Assembly (NCBI RefSeq): GCF_024198255.1
Contig: NZ_JAJVKW010000003.1
Location: forward strand, 248,001 to 312,000
Source: Myxococcus guangdongensis
Lineage (GTDB): Bacteria > Myxococcota > Myxococcia > Myxococcales > Myxococcaceae
Length of the DNA: 64,000 nt
Direction of reading: 5' to 3'
The notes below the pieces were generated by a model, which had not been told where the DNA came from, ran no database searches, and saw nothing but the letters and a program-made list of their open reading frames with translations. Positions 51,893 through 60,358 of the stretch are shown one piece after another (position 1 is the first letter of the stretch; each line of letters opens with the position of its first letter). The position numbers and the translations under genes were made by a program.

Positions 51893-54007
51893 ATGCACGG
51901 AGCCCACGAGGTCCTCCAGGCCATTGCCATTGTCCTGTGCGTCGCCGCGGTGACGACGGTGGTCTTCCAGAAGCTGCGCCAGCCCGTGGTGCTCGGCTAC
52001 ATCCTCGCGGGCCTCGTGGTGGGCCCCTACCTGCCGATTCCGCTCGTCGCCAATCAGGAGGTGGTGACGACGCTGTCGGAGCTGGGCGTCATCCTGCTGA
52101 TGTTCTCGCTCGGGCTGGAGTTCAGCCTGCGCAAGCTGTTCTCCGTGGGGTTCACCGCCGGAATCACCGCCGTCATCCAATGCAGCATCATGGTGTGGCT
52201 GGGCTTCATGGTGGGGCGCGCCTTCGGCTGGACGACGCTGGAGAGCATCTTCACGGGCGCCATCATCGCGGTGTCCAGCACCACCATCATCGCCAAGGTG
52301 TTCGACGAGCAGGGCATCCGCGGGAAGCTGCGGGAGCTGGTGGTGGGGGTGCTCATCGTCGAGGACCTCATCGCGGTGCTGTTGATGGCCACGCTGACGG
52401 CCATCTCCACCGGCGCGGGCCTGTCCGTGAAGGACCTGACGCTGACCACGGGCAAGCTGGTGGCGTTCCTGGTGGGCCTGGTGGCGGTGGGCCTGTTCAT
52501 CATCCCCCGGGCGATGCGCGCGGTCATCAAGCTGAACCGGCCGGAGACGACGCTCGTGGCCAGCGTGGGCATCTGCTTCGCGGTGGCGCTGCTGGCGCAG
52601 TCGTTCGGCTACTCGGTGGCGCTCGGCGCGTTCCTGGCGGGCTCGCTGGTGGCGGAGTCGGGTGAGGAGAAGCTGGTCGAGCACCTGGTGCAGCCGGTGC
52701 GCGACATGTTCGCCGCCATCTTCTTCGTGTCGGTGGGCATGCTCATCAGCCCCGCGCTCATCATGGAGCACTGGGCGGCCATCATCGTGCTCACCGTGGT
52801 GGTCATCGTGGGCAAGCTGATCAGCGTGGCGCTGGGCGCGTTCCTGACGGGCAACAGCACGCGCACCTCGGTGCAGGCGGGCCTGAGCCTGGCGCAGATT
52901 GGCGAGTTCTCCTTCATCATCGCCGCGCTGGGCCTGTCCCTGAAGGCGACCGGCTCGTTCATCTATCCAGTGGCGGTGGCGGTGTCGGCCATCACCACGC
53001 TCACCACGCCCTTGCTCATCAAGGCGTCCGGGCCCGTCGCATCGTGGGTGGACCGCAAGCTGCCCAAGCCCCTGCAGACCTTCGTCACGCTGTACGGCAC
53101 GTGGGTGGAGCGGCTGCGGCAGGCGCCGCGTCGGGAGACGCTGGGCGCGGGCGTGCGGCGCCTCATCCGGCTGTTGGTGCTGGACGCGGTGCTGCTGGTC
53201 ATCCTGGTCATCGGCACGTCGCTGATGGCGGACCGCATGGCCCACTTCGTCGAGGTGCAGACGGGCGTGGACGAGGACCTGTCGAAGAACCTCATCCTCG
53301 GCGGCGCGGTGCTGCTGGGGGTGCCGTTCATCGTGGGCGTCATCGGCATGGCGCGGCGGCTGGGGACCATCCTGGCGGAGGCGGCGCTGCCGGCGCGCCA
53401 GGACGGGAAGCTGGACCTGGCCGCGGCGCCTCGGCGGGTGCTGCTCGTCACGCTGCAGGTGGGCATCGTGCTGCTGGTGGCCATCCCCGTGGTGGTGGTG
53501 ACGCAGCCGTTCTTGAAGGGCGCGGCGGGCCCCCTGGTGTTGTTGGTGCTGGTGGGCGCGCTGGGCGTCGCGTTCTGGCGCGGGGCCACCAACCTGCATG
53601 GCCACGTGCGCGCCGGCGCGCAGGTGCTGGTGGCGGCGCTGGCGGCGCAGTCGCACTCGAAGGAGCCGGGCGCGGACGAGCACGCGCTGGACCACGTGCA
53701 GGGGCTGCTGCCGGGCCTGGGCGCGCCGGCCTCCGTGCGGTTGGAGGAGTCGAGCCCCGGGGCGGGCAAGACGCTGGCCCAGGTGAACCTGCGCGGGCTC
53801 ACGGGCGCGACGGTGCTGGCCATCCAGCGCGGCGAGCAGAGCCTGTCGGTGCCCACCGCGCAGGAGGTGCTGCAGGTGGGCGACGTGCTCGCGTTGACGG
53901 GGACGAGCGAGGCGGTGGACGCGGCGAAGGCGCTGCTGCTGGGCGCGCCTCCCTCGGTGCCGCCGCCCGAGCCCTCTCCTCCGGAGGAGACACGCGCCCA
54001 CGGGTAG
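51893..54007 (+). CDS. Monovalent cation:proton antiporter, KefB/CPA2 type
   Basis: A 704-residue antiporter of the inner membrane. The first 380 residues contain about twelve helices of the Na+/H+ exchanger domain (Q-P-V-V-L-G-Y-I-L-A-G-L-V-V-G-P, L-S-E-L-G-V-I-L-L-M-F-S-L-G-L-E-F, V-E-D-L-I-A-V). Residues 430-600 carry further helices, and a TrkA_C (RCK_C) domain closes the protein (about 605-690, L-A-Q-V-N-L-R-G-L-T-G-A-T-V-L-A-I). No RCK_N/NAD domain is seen. GAGGTG precedes the ATG. Role in K+ or Na+ homeostasis is likely. Confidence 0.93.
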   Translation: MHGAHEVLQAIAIVLCVAAVTTVVFQKLRQPVVLGYILAGLVVGPYLPIPLVANQEVVTTLSELGVILLMFSLGLEFSLRKLFSVGFTAGITAVIQCSIMVWLGFMVGRAFGWTTLESIFTGAIIAVSSTTIIAKVFDEQGIRGKLRELVVGVLIVEDLIAVLLMATLTAISTGAGLSVKDLTLTTGKLVAFLVGLVAVGLFIIPRAMRAVIKLNRPETTLVASVGICFAVALLAQSFGYSVALGAFLAGSLVAESGEEKLVEHLVQPVRDMFAAIFFVSVGMLISPALIMEHWAAIIVLTVVVIVGKLISVALGAFLTGNSTRTSVQAGLSLAQIGEFSFIIAALGLSLKATGSFIYPVAVAVSAITTLTTPLLIKASGPVASWVDRKLPKPLQTFVTLYGTWVERLRQAPRRETLGAGVRRLIRLLVLDAVLLVILVIGTSLMADRMAHFVEVQTGVDEDLSKNLILGGAVLLGVPFIVGVIGMARRLGTILAEAALPARQDGKLDLAAAPRRVLLVTLQVGIVLLVAIPVVVVTQPFLKGAAGPLVLLVLVGALGVAFWRGATNLHGHVRAGAQVLVAALAAQSHSKEPGADEHALDHVQGLLPGLGAPASVRLEESSPGAGKTLAQVNLRGLTGATVLAIQRGEQSLSVPTAQEVLQVGDVLALTGTSEAVDAAKALLLGAPPSVPPPEPSPPEETRAHG

Positions 54008-54227
54008 CCTGCCCGCCTGGGGGGCGGCGGTGAGCCTCACCGCCCCCGTGTGCGGCGCTCCGGTGTGTCCCGCGTCCGCATGCTCCCTTGCCTCACGGTC
54101 CACGGGAGGGGCGTTGTGCCTGGGCGTCCTGCTCTCCGAGCAAAGGCCCGACACCCCTCGCCATGTCCCTGCCCTTCGTGCGCCTCGTTTTCACATTGAG
54201 AGGTCCACAGTGGCGGGGAACAAGACC

Positions 54228-54779
54228 ATGAAAGATTTCCGAAGAGGGTGGTTGATTGGCGCGCTGGTGCCGGCGATGGCGCTGGGCTGGGCCTGTGAGT
54301 CCCGGCAGTCCTCCGATGCACGCAATGACCAGGGCACGGGGGGCTCGGGCAACACGACGGAGATGACGGGGGGCTCGCAGGAGGCGGTCCCCGGCGGGTC
54401 CACGCGGGACAGCAGCGGTGCGGGCTCGGGCTACAACGGCACCGGCGGCAGCGGCAGCAGCTCCGATATCCAGGGCTCGGGCACCCGCCCTGGCAGCACC
54501 GGCTCGGACCTCAACGGCGCGGGCTCCGGCGGCAGTGGCGCGAGCGGGACGGACACCACGGGCACGTCGGGGACGAGCAGCACGAACGACCCGGCCACCA
54601 GCGGCACCAGCCCGGGCGGCACCGGTGGCACGGGCGCGAGCGGCACCAGCACGGGCAACCCGAACACGCAGGGCGGCACCGGCGGCTCGGGCGCGGGGCT
54701 CGACAACACCGGCACCGGCGGCACCACGGGCACCAACGCGGGACCCTCGGGTGCGAGTGACAGCGGCACCCAACGCTAG
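54228..54779 (+). CDS. Gly/Ser/Thr-rich low-complexity lipoprotein-like protein
   Basis: A 183-residue exported protein. From ATG 54228 (MKDFRRGW) a hydrophobic segment ends in LGWACES, which could be a lipobox. The mature part from about residue 35 consists almost only of Gly, Ser, Thr, Asn, Asp and Ala with loose repeats of G-T-G-G-S-G and T-S-G-T-S-type units. Such sequences are typical of flexible surface or matrix-associated proteins. GC is high but not repetitive at the DNA level over long spans. No enzyme features. Confidence 0.7.
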   Translation: MKDFRRGWLIGALVPAMALGWACESRQSSDARNDQGTGGSGNTTEMTGGSQEAVPGGSTRDSSGAGSGYNGTGGSGSSSDIQGSGTRPGSTGSDLNGAGSGGSGASGTDTTGTSGTSSTNDPATSGTSPGGTGGTGASGTSTGNPNTQGGTGGSGAGLDNTGTGGTTGTNAGPSGASDSGTQR

Positions 54780-54796
54780 TCGTGAAGGGAGCCTGT

Positions 54797-54835
54797 GTCC
54801 GGGCGGACCTCGTGTGCGCGAGGCCCGCGCCGGAC
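54797..54835. terminator. Terminator-like hairpin between convergent genes
   Basis: GTCCGG (54797-54802) pairs with CCGGAC (54830-54835), with inner GCGG/CCGC and CCTCG/CGAGG pairs around a TGTGCG loop. It separates the genes ending at 54779 and 54870. Confidence 0.55.
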
Positions 54836-54869
54836 GACCCGGGAGGTCCGCTTCCGTCCCGACGCGCGC

Positions 54870-55589
54870 CTAACGCTTCAGCGCGTACTTGCCGATGACG
54901 TAGAGGGCGCGCACGCCGTCCTTCCATCCAATCTTCTTGCCCTCCTCGTACGTGCGCCCGTGGTAGCTGATGGGCACCTCGTAGATGCGCCAGTTGCCGC
55001 GGGCCACCTTGGCGGTGATTTCCGGCTCGAAGCCGAAGCGGTTCTCCTCCACCTCGACGGAGCGCAGGACCTCGGCGCGGAAGGCCTTGTAGCAGGTCTC
55101 CATGTCGGTGAGGTTCAGCCCGCTCGTCATGTTGGAGAGCATGGTCAGCAGGTTGTTGAGCACCGTGTGCCAGAAGTACAGCACCCGGCGGGGCGTCCCG
55201 GTGAAGCGGCTGCCGAAGACCACGTCGGCCTCACCGTCCAGGATGGGCTGAATCACCCGCGGGATGTCGCGCGGGTCGTACTCCAGGTCCGCGTCCTGCA
55301 CGAGGATGATGTCCCCGGTGGCCTCCGCGAAGCCTCGCCGCAGCGCGGCGCCCTTGCCCTGGTTCTGCTCCTGGAACAGCACCCGGACCTCGTTGCGGTT
55401 CTTCGGCGTGCCCCCCAACAGGCCCACACCCTGCTCGGCGAGCTGCTGCAGCAACTCCCGGCTTCCGTCCCGGGAACAATCGTCCACGAGGACAATCTCC
55501 TTGGGGAAGTCGACCGCGATGCAGCGGCGCAGCAGCTCCGCCAGGGTGGGAATCTCGTTGTAGACGGGGATGACCAGGGAGACGAGCAT
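54870..55589 (-). CDS. Family 2 glycosyltransferase (DPM-like)
   Basis: A 239-residue GT2 enzyme. It opens L-V-S-L-V-I-P-V-Y-N-E, then V-L-V-D-D-C-S-R-D-G-S, Q-N-Q-G-K-G-A-A-L-R-R-G and the metal/nucleotide site D-A-D-L-E-Y-D-P. T-D-M-E-T-C-Y-K and F-G-F-E-P-E-I-T-A-K-V-A-R match polyprenyl-phosphate mannosyl- or glucosyltransferases. No C-terminal membrane helices, so it acts at the cytoplasmic membrane face. Start codon ATG at 55589 with GGGAGACGAGC-type spacing. It is divergent from the hybrid kinase. Confidence 0.92.
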   Translation of the reverse strand: MLVSLVIPVYNEIPTLAELLRRCIAVDFPKEIVLVDDCSRDGSRELLQQLAEQGVGLLGGTPKNRNEVRVLFQEQNQGKGAALRRGFAEATGDIILVQDADLEYDPRDIPRVIQPILDGEADVVFGSRFTGTPRRVLYFWHTVLNNLLTMLSNMTSGLNLTDMETCYKAFRAEVLRSVEVEENRFGFEPEITAKVARGNWRIYEVPISYHGRTYEEGKKIGWKDGVRALYVIGKYALKR

Positions 55590-55786
55590 GGCGCCCCGGC
55601 TCTATCGCATTTCGACCCGGGGGGCGACTGTCCAGCACCCGGCGCGTGTACTCGCGTCTCATGCCCTTTCCCCGCGTCCCGGTGTGAGATGGGGGGTGGC
55701 AAGAGTCACCTGTTTTGCATGGAATACTTCCTCCGGGGGAGCAGCCGTGGGGGCCCCCGCCATGCGTGACAGTGGAAGGGAACGCC

Positions 55787-58282
55787 ATGAACGACCAGCT
55801 CGGACACGCGGTGCGCGGCGCGGTTTCCCTGGAGCGGTTCTCCCAGCTCACAGAGGGTCTGCGAGACTTCTTCTACGGTGCCTGGAACATGCCGCACGGG
55901 CACTGCTACCTGTGGAAACAGGACCTGGTGGCGATGCATGTCGTGTCGGACACACTCATCGGCGCGGCGTACTTCTTCATCTCGCTGACGTTGTACGCGC
56001 TGGTGCGGCGGGCGCGGCTGCCCTTCGGCGGGATGATTCTGTCGTTCGGGGTCTTCATCGGCGCGTGTGGGCTGACGCACCTGATGGAGGTGTGGAACGT
56101 CTGGTACTCGGCCTACTACCTGGGGGGCGGCATCAAGGTGGTGACGGCGGTGGCCTCGGTGGCCACGGGCATGTACCTGGTGCCGCTGCGCGGGCGGGTG
56201 GTGGAGGTGACGGAGGCGGCGCGGCTGTCCGAGGAGCGCCGGGTGCAGTTGGAGAAGAGCTCGCGGGAGCTGGAGACGCTGTACGCGAAGCTGAAGGCCT
56301 CCGAGGCGCAGCGCACCGGCTTCTTCGCCAATGTCAGCCATGAGCTGCGCACGCCGCTGACGCTCATCCTGGGGCCGGTGGACCGGCTGCTCCAGCAGGG
56401 CACGCTGCCGGACGCGGCGCACAGGGATTTGGAGGTGGTGCGCCGCAACGCGCGCGTGCTCCTGCGGCACGTCAACGCGCTGCTCGACGTGGCCAAGCTG
56501 GACGCGGGGCAGATGCGGCTGTCGTACGAGGAGGTGGACCTGGCGCGGCTGGTGCGGCTGGGCGCGGAGAACTTCGAGGGGCTGGTGGCCGAGCGGCGGC
56601 TGGACTTCGCGCTGGAGCTGCCCGCGATGCTGCCGGCGCAGGTGGACCCGGAGAAGGTGGAGCGGGTGGTGCTCAACCTCCTGTCCAACGCGGCCAAGTT
56701 CACGCCCGACGGTGGGCACATCCGCGTGGCGGTGAGCGCGGAGTCGGGCCGGGGGCGGCTGGTGGTGGAGGACAGCGGGCCCGGCGTGCCCGCCGAGCAG
56801 CGCGAGAGCATCTTCGAGCGCTTCCGTCAGGGCGACGCGGCCACCACGCGCGACACCGGGGGCACGGGCCTGGGGCTGGCCATCGCCCGGGACTTCGTGG
56901 CGCTGCACGAGGGGCGCATCTGGGTGGAGGAGCGCCCGGGTGGCGGCGCGCGCTTCGTGGTGGAGCTGCCGCTCCTGGCGCCCACGGGCGTGAAGCTCGC
57001 GGCGCGCGCGGAGGCGCAGGCGCACGAGCAGAGCGTCGAGGCGGCGCACGCGGAGCTGGACGTGCTCCAGCCGCCCGAGCGCGAGGTGGCGGTGAGCACG
57101 CGCGCGGATGACTCGAGCCGGCCGCGCGTGCTGGTGGTGGAGGACACCCAGGAGATGCGCCGCTACGTGGTGGACACGCTGGCGAGGGACTTCCAGGTGG
57201 CCACCGCCGAGGACGGCGTGGAGGGGTTGGCGAAGGCGGAGCGGATGATGCCGGACGTCATCGTCAGCGACTTGATGATGCCGCGCATGGGCGGGGACCA
57301 GCTGGTGCGCGCGGTGCGCACGCGTCCGGGGCTGGAGTCCACGCCCATCCTGCTGCTCACCGCGCGCGCGGATGACGCGTTGAGGGTGGACCTGCTGCGC
57401 GGCGGCGCACAGGACTACGTGGTGAAGCCCTTCGTGTCCGAGGAGCTGGTGGCGCGGGTGACGAACCTGGCCGTGATGAAGCGCACGCGCGAGGTGCTGC
57501 AGGGGTTGCTCGCCGCGCGCTCGGTGGACCTGGAGGCGATGGCGCGCGAGCTGGGCATGCGCAAGCGGCAGCTGGAGGTGGCGCTGGAGACCACCGAGCG
57601 CGCCAGCGCGTCGCGCAGCACGCTGTTGCAGCTGGTGTCGCACGAGCTGCGCACGCCGCTGTCGGTGCTGCAGCTCACCCAGCACGCGCTGCAGCGGGAG
57701 CTGGGGGGGCTGCCGCCCCGGGCGCTGGACATGTTCGACCGGATGCACCGCTCCACGCTGCGCCTGCGCGACATGGTGGAGATGGTGCTCCAGTACAACC
57801 AGTTGGAGGAGGGCCGGCTGGTGGTGCGGCGCGAGACGGTGGACCTGGGCGAGGTGGTGGACGAGGTGGTGGAGGAGGCGCGGCTGGAGGCGCGCCGCAA
57901 GGGGCTGGCGCTCGAGTGGGACCGGCCGCAGGGGCGGGCGGTGGCGCGCACGGACCCGCGCATCGTGCAGATGGTGCTGCTCAACCTGGTGTCCAACGCG
58001 GTGAAGTACACCGAGCAGGGTGGGGTGTTGGTGGCGGTGGAGGAGCGGCCCCAGGGCTGGTGCCTGCGGGTGCGCGACACCGGGCCGGGCATCCCCCGCG
58101 CCGAGCAGGGCCACATCTTCGAGCCCTTCTCGCACCTGGAGCCCCTGGAGCATAAGTCCAAGCCGGGCGTGGGGCTGGGGCTGACGCTGGTGCGGGAGAT
58201 GGTGTCGGTGCTGGGCGGCGTCGTCTCGGTGGCGTCCGAGCCGGGCGTCGGCAGCGAGTTCACCGTCGAGCTGCCGTCCTGA
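55787..58282 (+). CDS. Hybrid histidine kinase with ethylene-receptor-like sensor domain
   Basis: An 831-residue inner-membrane protein. Residues 35-130 form three hydrophobic helices with D55, Y62, C94 and H98 in V-S-D-T-L-I-G-A-A-Y and A-C-G-L-T-H, the residues that bind ethylene-linked copper in plant ETR1. A coiled-coil precedes kinase 1 (H185 in V-S-H-E-L-R-T, N-box L-L-S-N-A-A-K-F, G-T-G-L-G-L), a receiver (D in V-S-D-L-M-M-P-R-M-G-G) and kinase 2 (second V-S-H-E-L-R-T, N-box V-S-N-A-V-K). No HPt domain follows. GGAAGGGAACGCC precedes ATG 55787. It overlaps the convergent decarboxylase gene by 23 bases. Confidence 0.92.
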   Translation: MNDQLGHAVRGAVSLERFSQLTEGLRDFFYGAWNMPHGHCYLWKQDLVAMHVVSDTLIGAAYFFISLTLYALVRRARLPFGGMILSFGVFIGACGLTHLMEVWNVWYSAYYLGGGIKVVTAVASVATGMYLVPLRGRVVEVTEAARLSEERRVQLEKSSRELETLYAKLKASEAQRTGFFANVSHELRTPLTLILGPVDRLLQQGTLPDAAHRDLEVVRRNARVLLRHVNALLDVAKLDAGQMRLSYEEVDLARLVRLGAENFEGLVAERRLDFALELPAMLPAQVDPEKVERVVLNLLSNAAKFTPDGGHIRVAVSAESGRGRLVVEDSGPGVPAEQRESIFERFRQGDAATTRDTGGTGLGLAIARDFVALHEGRIWVEERPGGGARFVVELPLLAPTGVKLAARAEAQAHEQSVEAAHAELDVLQPPEREVAVSTRADDSSRPRVLVVEDTQEMRRYVVDTLARDFQVATAEDGVEGLAKAERMMPDVIVSDLMMPRMGGDQLVRAVRTRPGLESTPILLLTARADDALRVDLLRGGAQDYVVKPFVSEELVARVTNLAVMKRTREVLQGLLAARSVDLEAMARELGMRKRQLEVALETTERASASRSTLLQLVSHELRTPLSVLQLTQHALQRELGGLPPRALDMFDRMHRSTLRLRDMVEMVLQYNQLEEGRLVVRRETVDLGEVVDEVVEEARLEARRKGLALEWDRPQGRAVARTDPRIVQMVLLNLVSNAVKYTEQGGVLVAVEERPQGWCLRVRDTGPGIPRAEQGHIFEPFSHLEPLEHKSKPGVGLGLTLVREMVSVLGGVVSVASEPGVGSEFTVELPS

Positions 58283-59702
58283 GCGCCTCCATCAATGCGT
58301 CCAGGTCCGCGTCGGTGGTGAGCGGGTTGATGAGGGTGACGCGCAGGAACACGCCCTGGGGCAGCTTGGTCTGCACCAGGTAGAAGTCTCCGCGGGTCAC
58401 CAGCCGCTCGCGCAGGCGGACCTGCAGCGCGTCCCATGCGTCGGGCGGGACGTGCTCGGGGGTGTGGCGGAAGCAGAGGATGTTGCAGTCGGGTGGGACG
58501 GGGACGTGGAAGTCGCCGGCCTGGGACAGCCGCTCGGCGAAGCGGCGGGTGAGGGCGTAGGACTCCGTCACCGCGTCGGCGAACAGGCGGGTGCCCAGCA
58601 CGCTCAGGCAGGCGTACAGCTTGAGCGCCATCATCTCCTTGGTGCACTCCATCGTCCGCAGGGCCACGTCGCTCCACGGGCGCTCGGTGTCGCCGAAGAG
58701 GTAGCTGGCCTCCTGGGCGAAGGACTCGAAGGAGCGCGCGCCGTCGCGGAAGAGCACCGCCGTCACCAGCGCGGGCATGAGCAGGCCCTTGTGCGCGTCC
58801 CAGACGACGGAGTCCGCGCGGGCGATTCCGCGCACCTGGTGCCGATGGGCGGCGCTGAGCGCGGCGGAGGCGCCGTGCGCCGCGTCCACGTGGAACCAGA
58901 GGCCGTGCTGCTGGCAGAAGTCCGCCACGGGCTCCAGCGGGTCGAACGCGCCGGTGGCGGTGGAGCCCGCGCTGGCGACCACGGCGATGACCTTGCGTCC
59001 CGCGCGGGTGGCGGACTCCAGCGCGGGGCCGAGAGCGTCCGGGCGCAGGCGGAAGCGCTCGTCCACGGCGACGGGGATGGCGCCGCCCTGGCCCCAGCCC
59101 ATGACGCGGATGGCACGCGACAGGCTGTAGTGGGCGGAGGCGGGCACGAGCACCGCGAGCGGGGGCCCGGCGTGGGCGCCCTCGTTCCATGCGTCGTAGC
59201 CGGCCTTCGCCTGACGGGCGGCGAGCAGGGCGGTGAGGTTGCCCAGGGAGCCGCCCGAGGTGAGCACGCCGTCCGAGGTCTCCGGCAGGCCCAGGCGCGC
59301 GGCCATCCAGCGCAGGACGTTGCGCTCCATGGCGGTGGAGACGGGGCCCATCTCGTACACGGCCATGCCGTTGTTGAGCAGCGAGGAGACGGCGTCGCAC
59401 AGCGCGGCCAGCGGCACGGGGGCCGTCACCTGGTGGCCCACGTAGCGCGGGTGGTGCAGGTGGTTGGAGCCGGAGAGCACGCGCGCCACCAGCTCCGCGA
59501 AGTCGCCCGTGGGCTCCTCGGGGAAGGCGGCGGGGAAGCGGTCCACGCTCACCGCGGGCGCGGCCCATGGCAACACGGGCAGGTCCTGGCCGTGCGTGGC
59601 CTGGCCCAGGTAGTCCGCCAGCGTATCGACCAGCCGCTGGCCCTCGCGGCGGAAGGACTCGACGTCATAGGCGGCGGCGATGCGCTCACGAAAGTCCGTC
59701 AT
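58260..59702 (-). CDS. PLP-dependent group II (aromatic amino acid-type) decarboxylase
   Basis: A 480-residue enzyme from ATG 59702. The PLP-binding segment has H-V-D-A-A-H-G-A and the Schiff-base Lys in W-D-A-H-K-G-L-L-M; H-L-H-H-P-R-Y-V-G-H and T-S-G-G-S-L-G-N-L-T further mark the group II decarboxylase family (glutamate, tyrosine, L-2,4-diaminobutyrate or aromatic amino acid decarboxylases). Substrate cannot be told. Its 3' end overlaps the hybrid kinase gene end by 23 bases. The upstream region contains repeats (59833-59957). Confidence 0.92.
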   Translation of the reverse strand: MTDFRERIAAAYDVESFRREGQRLVDTLADYLGQATHGQDLPVLPWAAPAVSVDRFPAAFPEEPTGDFAELVARVLSGSNHLHHPRYVGHQVTAPVPLAALCDAVSSLLNNGMAVYEMGPVSTAMERNVLRWMAARLGLPETSDGVLTSGGSLGNLTALLAARQAKAGYDAWNEGAHAGPPLAVLVPASAHYSLSRAIRVMGWGQGGAIPVAVDERFRLRPDALGPALESATRAGRKVIAVVASAGSTATGAFDPLEPVADFCQQHGLWFHVDAAHGASAALSAAHRHQVRGIARADSVVWDAHKGLLMPALVTAVLFRDGARSFESFAQEASYLFGDTERPWSDVALRTMECTKEMMALKLYACLSVLGTRLFADAVTESYALTRRFAERLSQAGDFHVPVPPDCNILCFRHTPEHVPPDAWDALQVRLRERLVTRGDFYLVQTKLPQGVFLRVTLINPLTTDADLDALMEALRTAARR

Positions 59703-60114
59703 GGCGGAGGACAACCTAGCGCCTGGACCGGCGCGCGTCCTGTTCCCGGCGCGGTGGCGAAACCCTCGCCTCGACGCCCTCGCCTCGGCGCGCGCTCTCC
59801 GCGGAGCCCTCTCCAGGGCTTGCTCTCTCCAGGGCGCGAGGCAGGCACCTTCGCCACGCCCCCCTTTCCATGGCGTGCTCTCGCCCCGGGTGCTCTTCAT
59901 GGCGCGAGAGGCAGGTGCCTTCGCCATGGCGCGAGGCAGGCACCTTCGCCACGCCCCTCTCGCCACGGCGCGAGGCGCGTGTCCTCGCTACGGGCCCCTC
60001 GTCGCGGCGCGCCCTCCGCTGGCCCGGGGAGCAACCTGGCTGGCTCGCGGGCCGCGAACGCACTATCTCTCAGGGACGCGGGCCCGAAGCCTCGCCCGCG
60101 CGAGGAGACACACC
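59703..60114. other. Intergenic region with degenerate repeats
   Basis: 412 bases between the decarboxylase start and the SelW-like gene. It is unusually rich in CTCGCC/GGCGCGAG words and holds two identical 30-base direct repeats plus degenerate copies (59833-60000). The promoters of both divergent flanking genes must lie here. No protein gene is apparent in any frame. Confidence 0.55.
59833..59957. repeat. Direct repeats with hairpin character
   Basis: Two identical 30-base copies, 59833-59862 and 59928-59957, starting GGCGCGAGGCAGGC and ending CCACGCCCC. A variant (GGCGCGAGAGGCAGGTGCC) sits at 59901-59926, and a more degenerate one follows at about 59968. Each unit is weakly palindromic (GGCG-GAGG ... 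CCTTCGCC), so it may form a hairpin like REP elements. No transposase is nearby. Confidence 0.6.
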
Positions 60115-60351
60115 ATGGCCGACAAGAAGGTCACGATTACGTACTGCAACTCCTGAGGCTACAAGCCCAGGGCCGCCCGTGCGGCGGTCGCGTTGAAGGA
60201 CGAGTTGGATGTGGAGGCGGAGCTGAAGCCCGGGCCGTCGGGGAGCTACGAGGTCGCCGTCGACGGCAAGGTGGTCATCCGGAAGGCGTCGCTCGCCTTC
60301 CCCACGGACCAGGAGGTGGTGGACGCGGTGGCGCGCGTCCTCGACGCCTGA
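60115..60351 (+). CDS. SelW-like (SelT/SelW/SelH, Rdx family) selenoprotein
   Basis: A 78-residue gene interrupted by an in-frame TGA (60154-60156) at codon 14 that I read as selenocysteine: M-A-D-K-K-V-T-I-T-Y-C11-N-S-U14-G-Y-K-P-R. The C-x-x-U redox motif followed by G-Y-K is the SelW/Rdx signature. After the TGA the frame stays open to a normal TGA at 60349, and the C-terminal half (SGSYEVAVDGKVV, D-Q-E-V-V-D-A-V) matches Rdx proteins in length and pattern. GAGGAG precedes ATG 60115. Such proteins are thioredoxin-fold oxidoreductases. A hairpin downstream of the UGA fits a bacterial SECIS. A sequencing change from TGC cannot be excluded by reading alone. Confidence 0.88.
60171..60189 (+). 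promoter_or_regulatory. Candidate bacterial SECIS hairpin
   Basis: GGCCGCC (60171-60177) pairs with GGCGGTC (60183-60189) with one wobble, around a CGTGC loop that contains GU. The loop starts 21 bases after the UGA, within the 16-37 base range used for bacterial SECIS models. It would recruit SelB and Sec-tRNA to decode the UGA. Confidence 0.6.
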
Positions 60352-60358
60352 GCCGTAA

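Noticed and set aside
51848-54154. A minus-strand frame of about 770 codons opposite the antiporter.
   Set aside because: His/Arg/Ala-rich shadow without recognisable protein segments.
54030-54227. Upstream extension of the Gly/Ser/Thr-rich gene to an earlier ATG at 54030.
   Set aside because: The added 66 residues do not look like a signal peptide; the ATG at 54228 gives one directly.
55690-55740. Sigma-54 promoter candidate (TGGCA ... TTGCAT) before the hybrid kinase.
   Set aside because: The GG and GC dinucleotides are 17 bases apart rather than about 10, so it does not fit the -24/-12 consensus.
55706-58153. A minus-strand frame of about 815 codons opposite the hybrid kinase.
   Set aside because: The plus strand shows H-boxes, receiver and ATPase motifs; the antisense frame shows none.
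60115-60156. A 13-codon gene or a pseudogene truncated by TGA.
   Set aside because: The frame continues with family-like sequence, and C-x-x-U-G-Y is a known selenocysteine context.
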